64,000 bases of DNA from Sulfitobacter sp. DSM 110093 (lineage in GTDB: Bacteria > Pseudomonadota > Alphaproteobacteria > Rhodobacterales > Rhodobacteraceae). The DNA is taken from NCBI RefSeq assembly GCF_022788715.1, contig NZ_CP085167.1, positions 434,001 to 498,000 on the forward strand, given 5' to 3'. Position 1 is the stretch's first letter. Each line of letters starts with the position of its first letter. The translations under genes and the position numbers were made by a program. This document shows, piece after piece, positions 1 through 8,792 of the stretch. The notes beneath the pieces are model-generated. The model saw only the letters and a program-made list of their open reading frames with translations. It was not told where the DNA came from and did no database searches.

Positions 1-1
1 G

Positions 2-325
2 ATCACGGCTTTCGAGCGCCCCGCTGAACAGGTCGCATTCCACCGCACGGAACTGTCGCTGATCCTATCGCTTTATGGCCGGATGGTCGCCGCCGGAGAG
101 TGGCGCGATTACGGGATTTCACATCTCAAGGAGGTGGCGGTTTTTTCAGTCTTTCGGCGCACGGCGGAGATACCGCTGTACCGGATCGAAAAGCGGCCAA
201 AGCTGCGCAACCGCCAAGGGATGTATGCTGTGGTGGGCACCGGCGGGCAGGTGCTGCGTCGGGGCCACGAGCTTAAGGCCGTGCTGCGCGTGCTGGAACG
301 CAAGCTGATCCGGTCGGTGAATTAA
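2..325 (+). CDS. DUF2794 family protein, 3' part only
   Basis: The reading frame is already open at the window edge, so the true start lies to the left; 107 codons are visible before TAA. The sequence contains the blocks ELSLILSLYGRMVAAGEWRDY, LYRIEKRP and RQGMYAVVG, and an arginine/leucine-rich end. I recognise this as the DUF2794 family, a short alphaproteobacterial protein of unknown function. No membrane segment or signal peptide is visible in the part seen. The stop codon overlaps the convergent NlpC/P60 stop by four bases. Function is unknown; the family call is from recall of the conserved blocks. Confidence 0.8.
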   Translation: MTAFERPAEQVAFHRTELSLILSLYGRMVAAGEWRDYGISHLKEVAVFSVFRRTAEIPLYRIEKRPKLRNRQGMYAVVGTGGQVLRRGHELKAVLRVLERKLIRSVN

Positions 326-1104
326 ACGCCGGGGCGGCGATGTGCAGTCACCGGCCCGTCGCCAGCGGCTTCGATCCGGGCGATGGCATCGGTGATGTTT
401 TCATAGCTCACGGCCATCGCATGGGCATTGGCGTGGATCATCGTTTCGGCATCGACCACCAACGCGACATGGCCTTTCCAGAACATCAGGTCGTTACGTT
501 GGTAGTCACCGTCGACGGGCGCGCCCACGGAGCCCTCTTGCTGGTCGCTGTCACCGGGGCAGGGGATGCCGCAGGCCAGCAGCGCCGCCTGTACGAGACC
601 GGAACAATCAATCCCCCAGCGGCTGTTGCCGCCCCAAAGGTAGGGCGTGCCGAGGAACAGGGCCGCGATCTGCGCGGGGTCGGCCTCGTGGCGATCGATG
701 GGGGCAAGGTGGCCACGCGGGATATGGCCCTGCGGGGTCTCGGCAAAATTCTTGGTCTCATCAATGACCGTGACGGGTGAGCCGAAACTAAGGCTCAGCA
801 GGTCGGGCGATTTCAGATCGGCGCTGGTATAGGCATGGGTGGCAGGCACGCAAACGCGATGGGTGGCCCTGCGCGTTGTGCTCAGCGCGCGCTGCAGGAC
901 ATAGCCGCAATAGCCATCCTTCTCGGCCTGTACATAGGCCCAGCCCGACGCCTCATGCAGGACGGTTACCTGCTCACCGAACAATACCTGCCGGTCGCGC
1001 GGACCGTCGGGTCGGCGGCAGAGGTCGGCCACTGGCACCGCTACCTGCGCGGCGCGGCTTTGGCTCGCCAGCGCCGGGTCCGGGGTGAGACGTGGATCGC
1101 TCAT
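322..1104 (-). CDS. NlpC/P60 family cysteine peptidase with SH3-type domains
   Basis: 260 residues. Residues about 20-75 and 80-135 look like two bacterial SH3-type modules (for example GWAYVQAEKDGYCGYVL), followed by an NlpC/P60 peptidase domain from about 140. The catalytic set is visible: Cys167 in GIDCSGL, His212 in GHVALVVD and His224 in MIHANAH. Such enzymes cleave peptide stems of peptidoglycan, typically gamma-D-glutamyl-diamino acid bonds. No obvious signal peptide precedes the SH3 region, so it may act on cytoplasmic muropeptides during recycling, or use an unrecognised export route. Its ATG overlaps the stop of the upstream leucyl aminopeptidase by four bases, so the two are probably translated from one mRNA, a sensible pairing for peptide turnover. 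Confidence 0.88.
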   Translation of the reverse strand: MSDPRLTPDPALASQSRAAQVAVPVADLCRRPDGPRDRQVLFGEQVTVLHEASGWAYVQAEKDGYCGYVLQRALSTTRRATHRVCVPATHAYTSADLKSPDLLSLSFGSPVTVIDETKNFAETPQGHIPRGHLAPIDRHEADPAQIAALFLGTPYLWGGNSRWGIDCSGLVQAALLACGIPCPGDSDQQEGSVGAPVDGDYQRNDLMFWKGHVALVVDAETMIHANAHAMAVSYENITDAIARIEAAGDGPVTAHRRPGV

Positions 1105-2483
1105 GGTTTCAACAACGCGGGCAGTGCTGCATAGATCGCGCGGGTGCCTTGGCCGGTGCCGCCTTTCGGGCGGGCGGGGGCGTCGGCAGGTTGCCAGCCG
1201 TAGATATCAAAATGCGCGTATTTGCTCTCGGTCACAAAACGGCGCAGGAAAAGTGCTGCGGTGATCGACCCGGCAAAGCCACCCTTGGGCGCGTTGTCGA
1301 GATCGGCAATGCCCGGCTCGATCAGCGCCTCGTAAGCGTCATGGAAAGGCATCCGCCAGACCGGATCGGCAGAGCCCGCAGCGGCGCTTTCCAAGGCCGA
1401 GACGAAAGCGGCGTCGTCACTGTAATAGGGCGCAAGGTCCGGCCCTACGGCCACCCGCGCGGCCCCGGTCAGCGTCGCCATCGAGATGATCTGATCCGGT
1501 TTGTCCTCATCCGCCAGCGCCAGCGCATCGGCCAGCACCAGACGCCCTTCGGCGTCGGTGTTGTTGATCTCAACCGTCAGCCCCTTGCGCGAGGTCAGGA
1601 TGTCGCCGGGCCGGAAGGCATTGCCGGAGACCGAATTCTCCACCGCCGGGATCAGCACGCGCAGTTGCACCGCCATGCCGGTGGCCATGATCATATGCGC
1701 TAGCCCTAGCACGGCGGCGGCGCCGCCCATGTCCTTTTTCATCAGCGCCATCGACGCACCGGGCTTAAGGTTCAGCCCGCCCGTGTCGAAACAGACGCCC
1801 TTGCCGACAAGCGTCAGCTTTGGCCCTTTGTCGCCCCATGCCATGTCGATCAAACGCGGCGCGCGGTCGGCGGCGCGTCCAACGGTGTGGATCATCGGCA
1901 GGTTTTTCTCTAGCAGCGCGTCGCCAGTGATAACCTCTATCTTCGCGCCATGTGCTTCGGCCAATTTGCGCGCGGCGGCTTCGAGGTCGGGCGGGCCCAT
2001 GTCTGAGGCTGGGGTGTTGATCAGGTCGCGGGTCAGCATCTCGCCCGTGGCAAGTGCGGTGATCTGCGCGGCGTCGATCCCTTCGGGCGCGACCAGCCGC
2101 GCGGTCAGTGGGGGCTGTTCGCGGTAGCGGTCAAAACGGTAGCCAGCCAGCAGCCAGCCGAGCGCCTCATTCGCCGCTTGATCTTCTGCCAAGCCGCTTT
2201 CGATCCGGTAGTCGCCCGCAGGTAGCTTTGCCGCAGCCGCCGCGAGGTGGAACCGCCCCCGGCGGCGCGTGGCATCGTTGCCGTAACCCACCAGCGCCAT
2301 AGCAGGCGCGCCTTCGTCCCCCGGCACCACAAGCGCTTGACCCAGACCGCCCGCAAAACCGCTGGCCTTGACCCATGCCTGCACCGGGCCGGGCTGACCG
2401 GCAAGCCACCCATCGAGGGCGCCCTCGCTTAGTACATGAAGCGGCAGGGCGGCGGCAGAGGGGGAGGCGAATTCGGCGGACAT
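1101..2483 (-). CDS. M17 family leucyl aminopeptidase
   Basis: 460 residues from the ATG at 2483, chosen because AAAGG sits at good spacing upstream; an in-frame TTG 15 bases earlier is less likely. It is a cytosolic metallo-exopeptidase removing N-terminal residues from peptides. The M17 C-terminal catalytic domain is clear: the Lys/Asp metal-site block GKGVCFDTGGLNLKP at about 227-241, and the signature NTDAEGRL at about 308-315, which supplies metal-binding Asp and Glu. The N-terminal 150 residues are the variable macro-like domain. Length is slightly short of E. coli PepA (503). It could be called PepA or PepB; I leave the symbol empty. It is transcribed ahead of, and overlaps, the NlpC/P60 gene. 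Confidence 0.9.
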   Translation of the reverse strand: MSAEFASPSAAALPLHVLSEGALDGWLAGQPGPVQAWVKASGFAGGLGQALVVPGDEGAPAMALVGYGNDATRRRGRFHLAAAAAKLPAGDYRIESGLAEDQAANEALGWLLAGYRFDRYREQPPLTARLVAPEGIDAAQITALATGEMLTRDLINTPASDMGPPDLEAAARKLAEAHGAKIEVITGDALLEKNLPMIHTVGRAADRAPRLIDMAWGDKGPKLTLVGKGVCFDTGGLNLKPGASMALMKKDMGGAAAVLGLAHMIMATGMAVQLRVLIPAVENSVSGNAFRPGDILTSRKGLTVEINNTDAEGRLVLADALALADEDKPDQIISMATLTGAARVAVGPDLAPYYSDDAAFVSALESAAAGSADPVWRMPFHDAYEALIEPGIADLDNAPKGGFAGSITAALFLRRFVTESKYAHFDIYGWQPADAPARPKGGTGQGTRAIYAALPALLKP

Positions 2484-2546
2484 GACAAACCTTTGCAAAT
2501 CTGGATTTGCGCGCAGCCTACTCTTTCCATCGCCACCCGCAAGCGA

Positions 2547-2927
2547 TCAGATCGTGAGGTCTGGCAAGTCCCAGATCGCAGTCAGCGACCGTTCCCCGCT
2601 GCGGATCAAACGCGACAGCGTGGCGGCGGTGGCGATGTCATCCTTGGCATCAATACAAGCTATCACATCGGCCGCCACCTGAGAGACCAATGCCATGCCA
2701 ATCTGCTCGGCAATGCCGATCAGACGATGCACGCTTTTGCGCAGCCCGGCGCGGTCTTGGGTTTGGTGCAGTCTTTTGCAGTGGGACATGCGCAAAGCCA
2801 ATTCCTCCGACGCGCGGCAGACGACATCTTCGGCCCCCACTTCACCGAGTTGGGTATAAAGCAGCCCAAGACAGTCTTGATCGACACGGATCTGTTCGGT
2901 CGGTCGTATTTGCACAAGTTGCATCAT
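2547..2927 (-). CDS. Small conserved protein with Hpt-like motif
   Basis: 126 residues from the ATG at 2927; GAAGG lies six bases upstream, which fits this ATG better than the one at 2933. The protein is predicted mostly helical and soluble. Residues 67-77 read HRLIGIAEQIG, which matches the H-x-L-(K/x)-G-x4-(L/I)-G pattern around the phosphoacceptor histidine of Hpt phosphotransfer domains, although the usual Lys two places after the His region is Ile here. Length is right for a stand-alone Hpt domain (about 110-130). No histidine kinase gene is adjacent; it sits between the aminopeptidase and carbonic anhydrase genes. A role in phosphorelay is an inference; a generic helical hypothetical protein is the alternative. 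Confidence 0.7.
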   Translation of the reverse strand: MMQLVQIRPTEQIRVDQDCLGLLYTQLGEVGAEDVVCRASEELALRMSHCKRLHQTQDRAGLRKSVHRLIGIAEQIGMALVSQVAADVIACIDAKDDIATAATLSRLIRSGERSLTAIWDLPDLTI

Positions 2928-3079
2928 TGTCATCCTTCAATCAGCCCCCACGGCCATGTCGCAACATGACGCAAGATGGTGTGCAAAGGGTTGCGATGGC
3001 GGAGTCTTTTCTCTCGAATTAGCATGGCATTTGCGCTATCTGCGCTGAAACCGCTTCATGCATTAAGGGACGTTTACAC

Positions 3080-3730
3080 ATGGACAAGGCCAAGGCTCTG
3101 CCGTCGTATCTGTTGCAACGCTATCAAGGGTGGAAGGCGACCGGCTATGCCGAGAACCAAACTTGGTACCGCCGATTGGCCGCCGAGGGGCAGCGCCCGC
3201 GTGCGATGGTAATCTCTTGCTGTGACAGCCGCGTGCATGTGACTTCGATTTTTGGGGCCGATCAGGGGGAATTCTTTATTCACCGCAATATCGCCAACCT
3301 CGTCCCGCCTTATGAGCCAGATGGCAAACAGCACGGGACCTCGGCGGCGGTGGAATATGCCGTTAACGCGCTGAAGGTCGCGCATTTGATCGTGCTGGGG
3401 CATTCCAGCTGTGGTGGCGTGGCGGGTTGTATCCAGATGTGTCAGGGCAAAGCGCCCGAGCTTGAGAACCAAGACAGTTTCGTCGGCCGCTGGATGGACC
3501 TGCTACGCCCAAAGTATGAAATGGTTGAGCAGGTCGAAGACCCGGCAGAGCAACAGCTTCAGCTTGAACGGCAGGCGGTCATGACCTCGCTTGAGAACCT
3601 GATGACCTTCCCGTGGATCAAGGAAAAGGTCGAAGATGGCACCCTGAGCTTGCACGGCCTGTGGACCGACATCGGCGAGGGGAGCTTGGAGTATTACGAC
3701 GCCAAGGCAAAGATGTTCGAGCCGGTTTAA
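3080..3730 (+). CDS. Beta-class carbonic anhydrase
   Basis: 216 residues. It interconverts CO2 and bicarbonate using zinc. The metal site is complete: Cys47, Asp49 and Arg51 in CCDSR, then His108 and Cys111 in LGHSSCGG. No signal peptide, so cytoplasmic. The spacing and length fit the plant/bacterial beta class (about 200-220). It stands alone, divergent from the Hpt-like gene and convergent with asd, and is followed by a strong hairpin terminator at 3762-3785. The ATG start is the first in frame and gives the family's normal N terminus. Confidence 0.95.
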   Translation: MDKAKALPSYLLQRYQGWKATGYAENQTWYRRLAAEGQRPRAMVISCCDSRVHVTSIFGADQGEFFIHRNIANLVPPYEPDGKQHGTSAAVEYAVNALKVAHLIVLGHSSCGGVAGCIQMCQGKAPELENQDSFVGRWMDLLRPKYEMVEQVEDPAEQQLQLERQAVMTSLENLMTFPWIKEKVEDGTLSLHGLWTDIGEGSLEYYDAKAKMFEPV

Positions 3731-3761
3731 GCCCATCGCAGATGCATGAGGCAGAGACGAA

Positions 3762-3788
3762 AAAGGGGGCCGAATGGCCCCCTTTCTT
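3762..3788. terminator. Bidirectional hairpin terminator between carbonic anhydrase and asd
   Basis: A perfect 10-bp stem (3762-3771 with 3776-3785) around the loop GAAT. It has a T-rich tail on the plus strand and a run of T on the minus strand, so it can serve both convergent genes. Confidence 0.85.
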
Positions 3789-3811
3789 ATTCCAGAACTG
3801 CGGCTGAGCTT

Positions 3812-3837
3812 CAGCCCTTTTTCAGCCCTTTTTCAGC
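3812..3837. repeat. 11-bp tandem duplication across the asd stop codon
   Basis: The unit CAGCCCTTTTT occurs twice head to tail (3812-3822, 3823-3833) followed by CAGC. The asd stop codon (complement of 3822-3824) lies at the junction, so the second unit falls in the 3' untranslated region and the protein ends normally. Confidence 0.85.
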
Positions 3838-4844
3838 ACTTCGCGGCCTAGCAGTTCGGCGATCTGTACGGCGTTCAGGGCGGCACCCTTGCGCAGGTTG
3901 TCGCTGACGCACCAGAGGTTCAGACCGTTGTCGATGGTGCTGTCCTGACGGATGCGGCTGATGAAAGTGGCAAAGTCGCCGACACATTCGACGGGGGTGA
4001 CGTAGCCACCGTCTTCGCGCTTGTCGATCACCATGATGCCCGGCGCTTCGCGCAAAATGTCGCGGGCTTCGGCTTCGTCCAGATGGTCTTCGAACTCAAT
4101 GTTGATCGCTTCGGCGTGGCCTACGAAAACCGGGACGCGCACGCAGGTCGCGGTGACCTTGATGCTGGTGTCGATGATCTTCTTAGTCTCGGCGACCATC
4201 TTCCATTCTTCCTTGGTCGAGCCGTCTTCGAGGAAAACGTCGATATGCGGAATTACGTTGAAAGCGATCTGCTTGGTGAACTTGGTCGCAGGCTTGTCGT
4301 CGGTCGGGTTGTAGATGCTCTTGGTCTGGTCCCAAAGTTCATCAATGCCTTCCTTGCCCGCGCCGGAAACCGACTGGTAAGTGGAGACGACAACGCGCTT
4401 GATCTTGGCGCGGTCATGCAGCGGCTTCAGCGCCACGACCATCTGCGCGGTCGAGCAGTTGGGGTTGGCGATGATGTTCTTCTTTGCATAGCCGTGCACG
4501 TCTTCGGGGTTCACCTCTGGCACGATCAACGGAACTTCGCTGTCATAGCGGTAGAGCGAAGAGTTATCGATCACGACGCAGCCCGCTTTGGCGGCGGCAG
4601 GGGCGTATTTCTTGGTTGCTTCGGAGCCTACGGCGAAAAGGGCGATGTCCCAGCCAGTGAAGTCAAAGGTGTCGAGGTCTTTGGACTTCAGGGTTTTATC
4701 CCCAAAGCTGATCTCCGAGCCCAGTGAACGGCGGCTCGCCAGAGCCACAATCTCATCCACGGGGAACTGACGCTCGGCCAAAATGTTCAACATTTCACGG
4801 CCCACATTGCCTGTGGCGCCAACGATGGCGACGCGATAACCCAT
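3822..4844 (-). CDS. asd: Aspartate-semialdehyde dehydrogenase
   Basis: 340 residues. It reduces beta-aspartyl phosphate with NADPH to aspartate semialdehyde, the branch point to lysine/diaminopimelate, threonine and methionine. The N-terminal Rossmann motif GATGNVGREML (9-19) and the catalytic cysteine Cys130 in NPNCSTAQ are present; the C-terminal dimerisation domain ends at the expected length. GGAG lies eight bases upstream of the ATG. dapB, which acts two steps later in the lysine branch, is elsewhere in this window (57 kb). The last codons contain an 11-bp duplication that does not alter the product. Confidence 0.97.
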   Translation of the reverse strand: MGYRVAIVGATGNVGREMLNILAERQFPVDEIVALASRRSLGSEISFGDKTLKSKDLDTFDFTGWDIALFAVGSEATKKYAPAAAKAGCVVIDNSSLYRYDSEVPLIVPEVNPEDVHGYAKKNIIANPNCSTAQMVVALKPLHDRAKIKRVVVSTYQSVSGAGKEGIDELWDQTKSIYNPTDDKPATKFTKQIAFNVIPHIDVFLEDGSTKEEWKMVAETKKIIDTSIKVTATCVRVPVFVGHAEAINIEFEDHLDEAEARDILREAPGIMVIDKREDGGYVTPVECVGDFATFISRIRQDSTIDNGLNLWCVSDNLRKGAALNAVQIAELLGREVLKKG

Positions 4845-4952
4845 TTGATTACTCCAGTCTGTCCAATTTAATTTGACGCCATTTAACGTGCCTGCGCAGC
4901 GTTGGCTAGAGCCAGCCGCGCGCAGGCCGTACAGAGCAATGCTGAGCAGGCG

Positions 4953-5657
4953 TTAAAGAACCTTGATAACGTCCTTGTCGATCGCCAGCATATAGCCGCG
5001 CCGGGCGATGTTCTTGACCAACAACTCCGACACCAATTGATTGCCCAGCGTGTCGCGCAGACGTTTGATCCGCGTGGCACCGGCGGCTTCATCGCAATCG
5101 GCAGGGCTGCGGCCTGATATCATGCCTTCAATCTCAGAGCCTGACAGCACATCATCATCCATGCGCGCTTCGGCAAGGACCGACATCGTCTCCATCGCGG
5201 CACCAGTCAGTTTGAAACCGAGGTTGTTGAGGTAAACGGTGTTTTCCTCGCGGCTGATAAGCAGCGAAGACACCTGAATGCCGGTCCGCTCAATCTGCGC
5301 CATGCGGCGGTTAAACCCGATGAGCATGATCAGAAACACCATCGCCGCGATCAGCATGGCGCTGGCAAAGACCAGCAAGACCACGATCACAATGCGATAG
5401 CTGGCCAATGTCTCAGAAAATGCGGTGCCAGATTGAGCGAGAATTTCGAGCAGCTTGATCTCGGCTTGGGTGGTCAGATCGTCATTCTCGATGAAAATCC
5501 GCTCAACCCGCGCGTTAAAGGCATTGGCATCGGGCAGGGCCCAGATCAGCAATGCCGCCCCGGCCAGCAACACCAGCACGACAGCGGCAATGCCACCGCC
5601 CACGAAACGCCCGCCAAATCTGCGCATGTCAGAAGCGGAGGTGGAATTTTCCTGCAC
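4953..5657 (-). CDS. Membrane-anchored protein with C-terminal OmpR/PhoB-type winged helix
   Basis: 234 residues from a GTG preceded by AAAGGA at ideal spacing; a later ATG at 5627 has no ribosome site. Topology read from the sequence: basic N terminus, membrane segment 20-40, acidic outward loop 41-87, membrane segment 88-114, then FNRR. The cytosolic part from about 132 to 226 matches the trans_reg_C fold: VYLNNLGFKLTGAAMETMSVL, then TRIKRLRDTLG, then ARRGYML, as in PhoB-type regulators. ToxR and CadC carry this domain at the N terminus, before the membrane segment; here the order is inverted. It overlaps by 29 bases the upstream gene for a secreted small protein, suggesting a sensor pair. 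Signal and targets are unknown. Confidence 0.85.
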   Translation of the reverse strand: MQENSTSASDMRRFGGRFVGGGIAAVVLVLLAGAALLIWALPDANAFNARVERIFIENDDLTTQAEIKLLEILAQSGTAFSETLASYRIVIVVLLVFASAMLIAAMVFLIMLIGFNRRMAQIERTGIQVSSLLISREENTVYLNNLGFKLTGAAMETMSVLAEARMDDDVLSGSEIEGMISGRSPADCDEAAGATRIKRLRDTLGNQLVSELLVKNIARRGYMLAIDKDVIKVL

Positions 5658-5922
5658 TGTCTTTCCTTTGATCCAGACCTTCGTCGCCGAATACGGAGAG
5701 GATATTCAACAATGTCCAGCCCTCTGCCGCAAGGCGTGGCGTAAGTTCGGCCTTGGCACCGGCGGCATCGCAGGCATCATTAATCTGCGCCACCCCATAA
5801 TGGAGGCGCAGCGGATTGTCTTGCTTGGCCTTATAATCAGCATAGCAGCCAGCAGCTGCCATCGCGGGCAGGGCCACAGTGACCGCCAGCGCGGTCATCA
5901 GGGTGAAACATGCGTTTTTCAT
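5629..5922 (-). CDS. Small secreted protein, partner of the membrane winged-helix gene
   Basis: 97 residues with a clear Sec signal peptide (hydrophobic 6-20, cleavage probably after AMAAAG near 25). The mature part, about 72 residues, has two cysteines (26 and 51) that could form a disulfide, and ends in a tryptophan/leucine-rich block GWTLLNILSVF followed by a charged tail. I do not recognise a named domain. The gene is first in a two-gene unit: the next reading frame begins inside its last 29 bases. By analogy with ToxS-type accessory proteins it could modulate the periplasmic loop of its partner, but that is inference only. Confidence 0.78.
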   Translation of the reverse strand: MKNACFTLMTALAVTVALPAMAAAGCYADYKAKQDNPLRLHYGVAQINDACDAAGAKAELTPRLAAEGWTLLNILSVFGDEGLDQRKDSAGKFHLRF

Positions 5923-6139
5923 ACGTTTTTAATGCGCGTTTGCCCGCTGATATTCAATAACTAAGGTGTTTTTGGCCGCTTGTTATTCGATAACGCCCCC
6001 CTGTTATTGCCTGTCTTTGGCCCTCTCCCCAATTTGCTGGCATCAACAGACACGAAAACTCAGACACGGCCCCCGAGCGTTGGCCGCAGACGACAAAGGG
6101 CGCAGGACACCGCGCCGATAACAAGAAGGGACCAGACCC

Positions 6140-6697
6140 ATGTACCGCAAGTTCATTGCTACCATCGCCGCTCTGTCGGTTGCCATCACCGCTTTTGGTG
6201 CCCGCGACGCCGCTGCCGATGAAAAGGAAGTGCTGCGCACCCTCGCCGCGATTGCGGGCGTCGCGATCGTGGGCAAGATGATCTACGACAATAACAAAGA
6301 TCGCAAAGAACGCGAGACCGTGACCCGCCGTCGTGCCGCTCCGGTTTATGAAGCGCCACGCTATTACCCCACGGTTTCCGAGCGGCCCCGTTTGCGCCCC
6401 TATGTTGATCCGCGCCCGCAGCCGCGCCGCACTACCCGGACGTCGCCCAAGCGCGAAGTGCGCCCCCTGCCTGACCGGGTGGACCGCAAGTTGCTGCCGC
6501 AGCAGTGCTTCCGCAGCTTTAACGGCGAAGACGGCAAGGTGATGATGTTCGGTGAGCCCTGCCTTGAAAAGAATTACGCCCAAGTCGACCGTCTGCCCAA
6601 CTATTGCGCCAAGCGCGTGAAGACGGCGGACGGCGCACGCTACGGGTATGATGCCCGCTGCCTGCGCGACTCGGGTTACAGCTTGGCCCGTCGGTAA
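6140..6697 (+). CDS. Secreted/periplasmic protein with four C-terminal cysteines
   Basis: 185 residues. A signal peptide spans about 1-26, ending in AAADE. A second hydrophobic stretch (33-48) is followed by a strongly basic linker rich in Arg, Pro and Tyr (50-118). The C-terminal 65 residues carry four cysteines at 123, 141, 156 and 174, spaced as for two disulfides, within QQCFRSF, EPCLEK, NYCAKR and ARCLRD. Function is not recognised; the basic linker could contact acidic envelope polymers. A ribosome site AGAAGGGACC is upstream and a hairpin terminator follows at 6746. Confidence 0.82.
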   Translation: MYRKFIATIAALSVAITAFGARDAAADEKEVLRTLAAIAGVAIVGKMIYDNNKDRKERETVTRRRAAPVYEAPRYYPTVSERPRLRPYVDPRPQPRRTTRTSPKREVRPLPDRVDRKLLPQQCFRSFNGEDGKVMMFGEPCLEKNYAQVDRLPNYCAKRVKTADGARYGYDARCLRDSGYSLARR

Positions 6698-6745
6698 ATC
6701 CGGCGTGCCTTGACCGAGCGGCACGTCCCTGTCGCTCGGGTGTTG

Positions 6746-6784
6746 AAAGGGGGGGTGTTCGGGCGCCTCCCCTTTCTCTTTTTT
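6746..6784 (+). terminator. Rho-independent terminator
   Basis: Stem 6746-6755 with 6766-6775 (one G-T pair) and a T-rich tail to 6784. It lies 48 bases after the secreted cysteine protein gene and before rnhB. Confidence 0.75.
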
Positions 6785-6822
6785 GTTGCACCTTTTCTGC
6801 GCATGCGGTTTCACCTCGCCCT

Positions 6823-7452
6823 ATGATACCTGACTTTGAATTTGAACGCGGCGCGGCTGCCCGCGGCTTTCGCACCATCGCCGGGGTGGACGAAGTGGGT
6901 CGCGGCCCGCTGGCCGGGCCGGTCACCGCCGCCGCCGTGGTCTTTACCGAAGGGCAGATCCCCGAGGGATTGAATGATTCCAAAAAGCTGACCGCCCGCG
7001 CCCGAGAACGGCTCTATGATGAGATCATGTCGGTGGCTGTCGTTTGCGTGGCCCATGCCACCGTCGAAGAGATCGAAGAACACAACATCTTGCGTGCCAG
7101 CCATCTGGCGATGACCCGCGCACTCGCCGGATTGGCCTGCGTTGCGGATTACGCATTGATCGATGGCAATATGCTTCCGCGCGATCTGGCGCTGCCTGCG
7201 CAACCTGTGGTGAAAGGGGACGCGCGCTGCCTGTCCATTTCGGCAGCTTCCATCGTTGCCAAAACCGTGCGCGATAGACTCATGGTGGACTTGGCGCAAC
7301 AGCATCCCGGATATGGCTGGGAAACCAATATGGGCTACGGATCGAAAAGCCACATGGCTGCACTGCGCGATCTTGGTGTTACCCCACACCATAGACGTTT
7401 GTTCAAACCTATACACAATATCTTGTATCAAGCTAATTTGTTAACCGATTGA
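6823..7452 (+). CDS. rnhB: Ribonuclease HII
   Basis: 209 residues. It cleaves the RNA strand of RNA-DNA hybrids and starts removal of misincorporated ribonucleotides. The type 2 RNase H core is intact: GVDEVGRGPLAGPV carries Asp23 and Glu24, ALIDGN carries Asp114, and the fourth acidic residue is Asp151 in AKTVRD. The C terminus is short but within the family range. In many Rhodobacterales rnhB lies directly upstream of ccrM, as here. Confidence 0.96.
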   Translation: MIPDFEFERGAAARGFRTIAGVDEVGRGPLAGPVTAAAVVFTEGQIPEGLNDSKKLTARARERLYDEIMSVAVVCVAHATVEEIEEHNILRASHLAMTRALAGLACVADYALIDGNMLPRDLALPAQPVVKGDARCLSISAASIVAKTVRDRLMVDLAQQHPGYGWETNMGYGSKSHMAALRDLGVTPHHRRLFKPIHNILYQANLLTD

Positions 7453-7478
7453 TTCAAAAAAGAAATTGACCACGAATC
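7451..7478 (+). promoter_or_regulatory. Two GANTC methylation sites in the ccrM leader
   Basis: GATTC at 7451-7455, overlapping the rnhB stop, and GAATC at 7474-7478, both within the 88-base gap before ccrM. CcrM methylates GANTC. In Caulobacter, paired GANTC sites in the ccrM leader let methylation state control transcription of the gene. That the same holds here is inference. Only a half match to the CtrA box (TTAAC at 7441) is visible. Confidence 0.5.
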
Positions 7479-7531
7479 TCTGATGGCCCATTTTATCCAC
7501 AACCAATGAGCGCTTAAGCGCCGGGTAATGA

Positions 7532-8641
<1,110 letters not shown>

Positions 8642-8671
8642 TCCACTCCGAATAATCGAACACCGCCGGCG

Positions 8672-8710
8672 CCCGTGGCCCCTCTGCGTGAGGGGCATCC
8701 ACACGGGGGC
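8672..8710 (+). other. Imperfect hairpin downstream of ccrM
   Basis: An inner stem CCCCT/AGGGG nested in an outer GCCCGTGG/CCACACGGGGGC pairing, lying between the ccrM stop and the true terminator. It may stabilise the mRNA end. No T tract follows it. Confidence 0.4.
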
Positions 8711-8718
8711 CTACCTTG

Positions 8719-8744
8719 ACCCCGCCGCTTGGCGGGGTTTTTTT
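8719..8744 (+). terminator. ccrM terminator
   Basis: A perfect 8-bp stem (8719-8726 with 8731-8738), loop GCTT, and seven T on the plus strand. Confidence 0.9.
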
Positions 8745-8792
8745 GTGGCCGGACTTAATGCACCCGCCCACTCCACTGGTAACAATCGCTGC

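Noticed and set aside
5954..6814. 286-codon minus-strand frame opposite the secreted cysteine protein
   Set aside because: The plus-strand gene has a signal peptide, ribosome site and terminator; the minus frame is a shadow.
7430..7446. CtrA binding box upstream of ccrM
   Set aside because: Only the TTAAC half matches; the other half of TTAA-N7-TTAAC reads AAGC, so a CtrA site is not supported.
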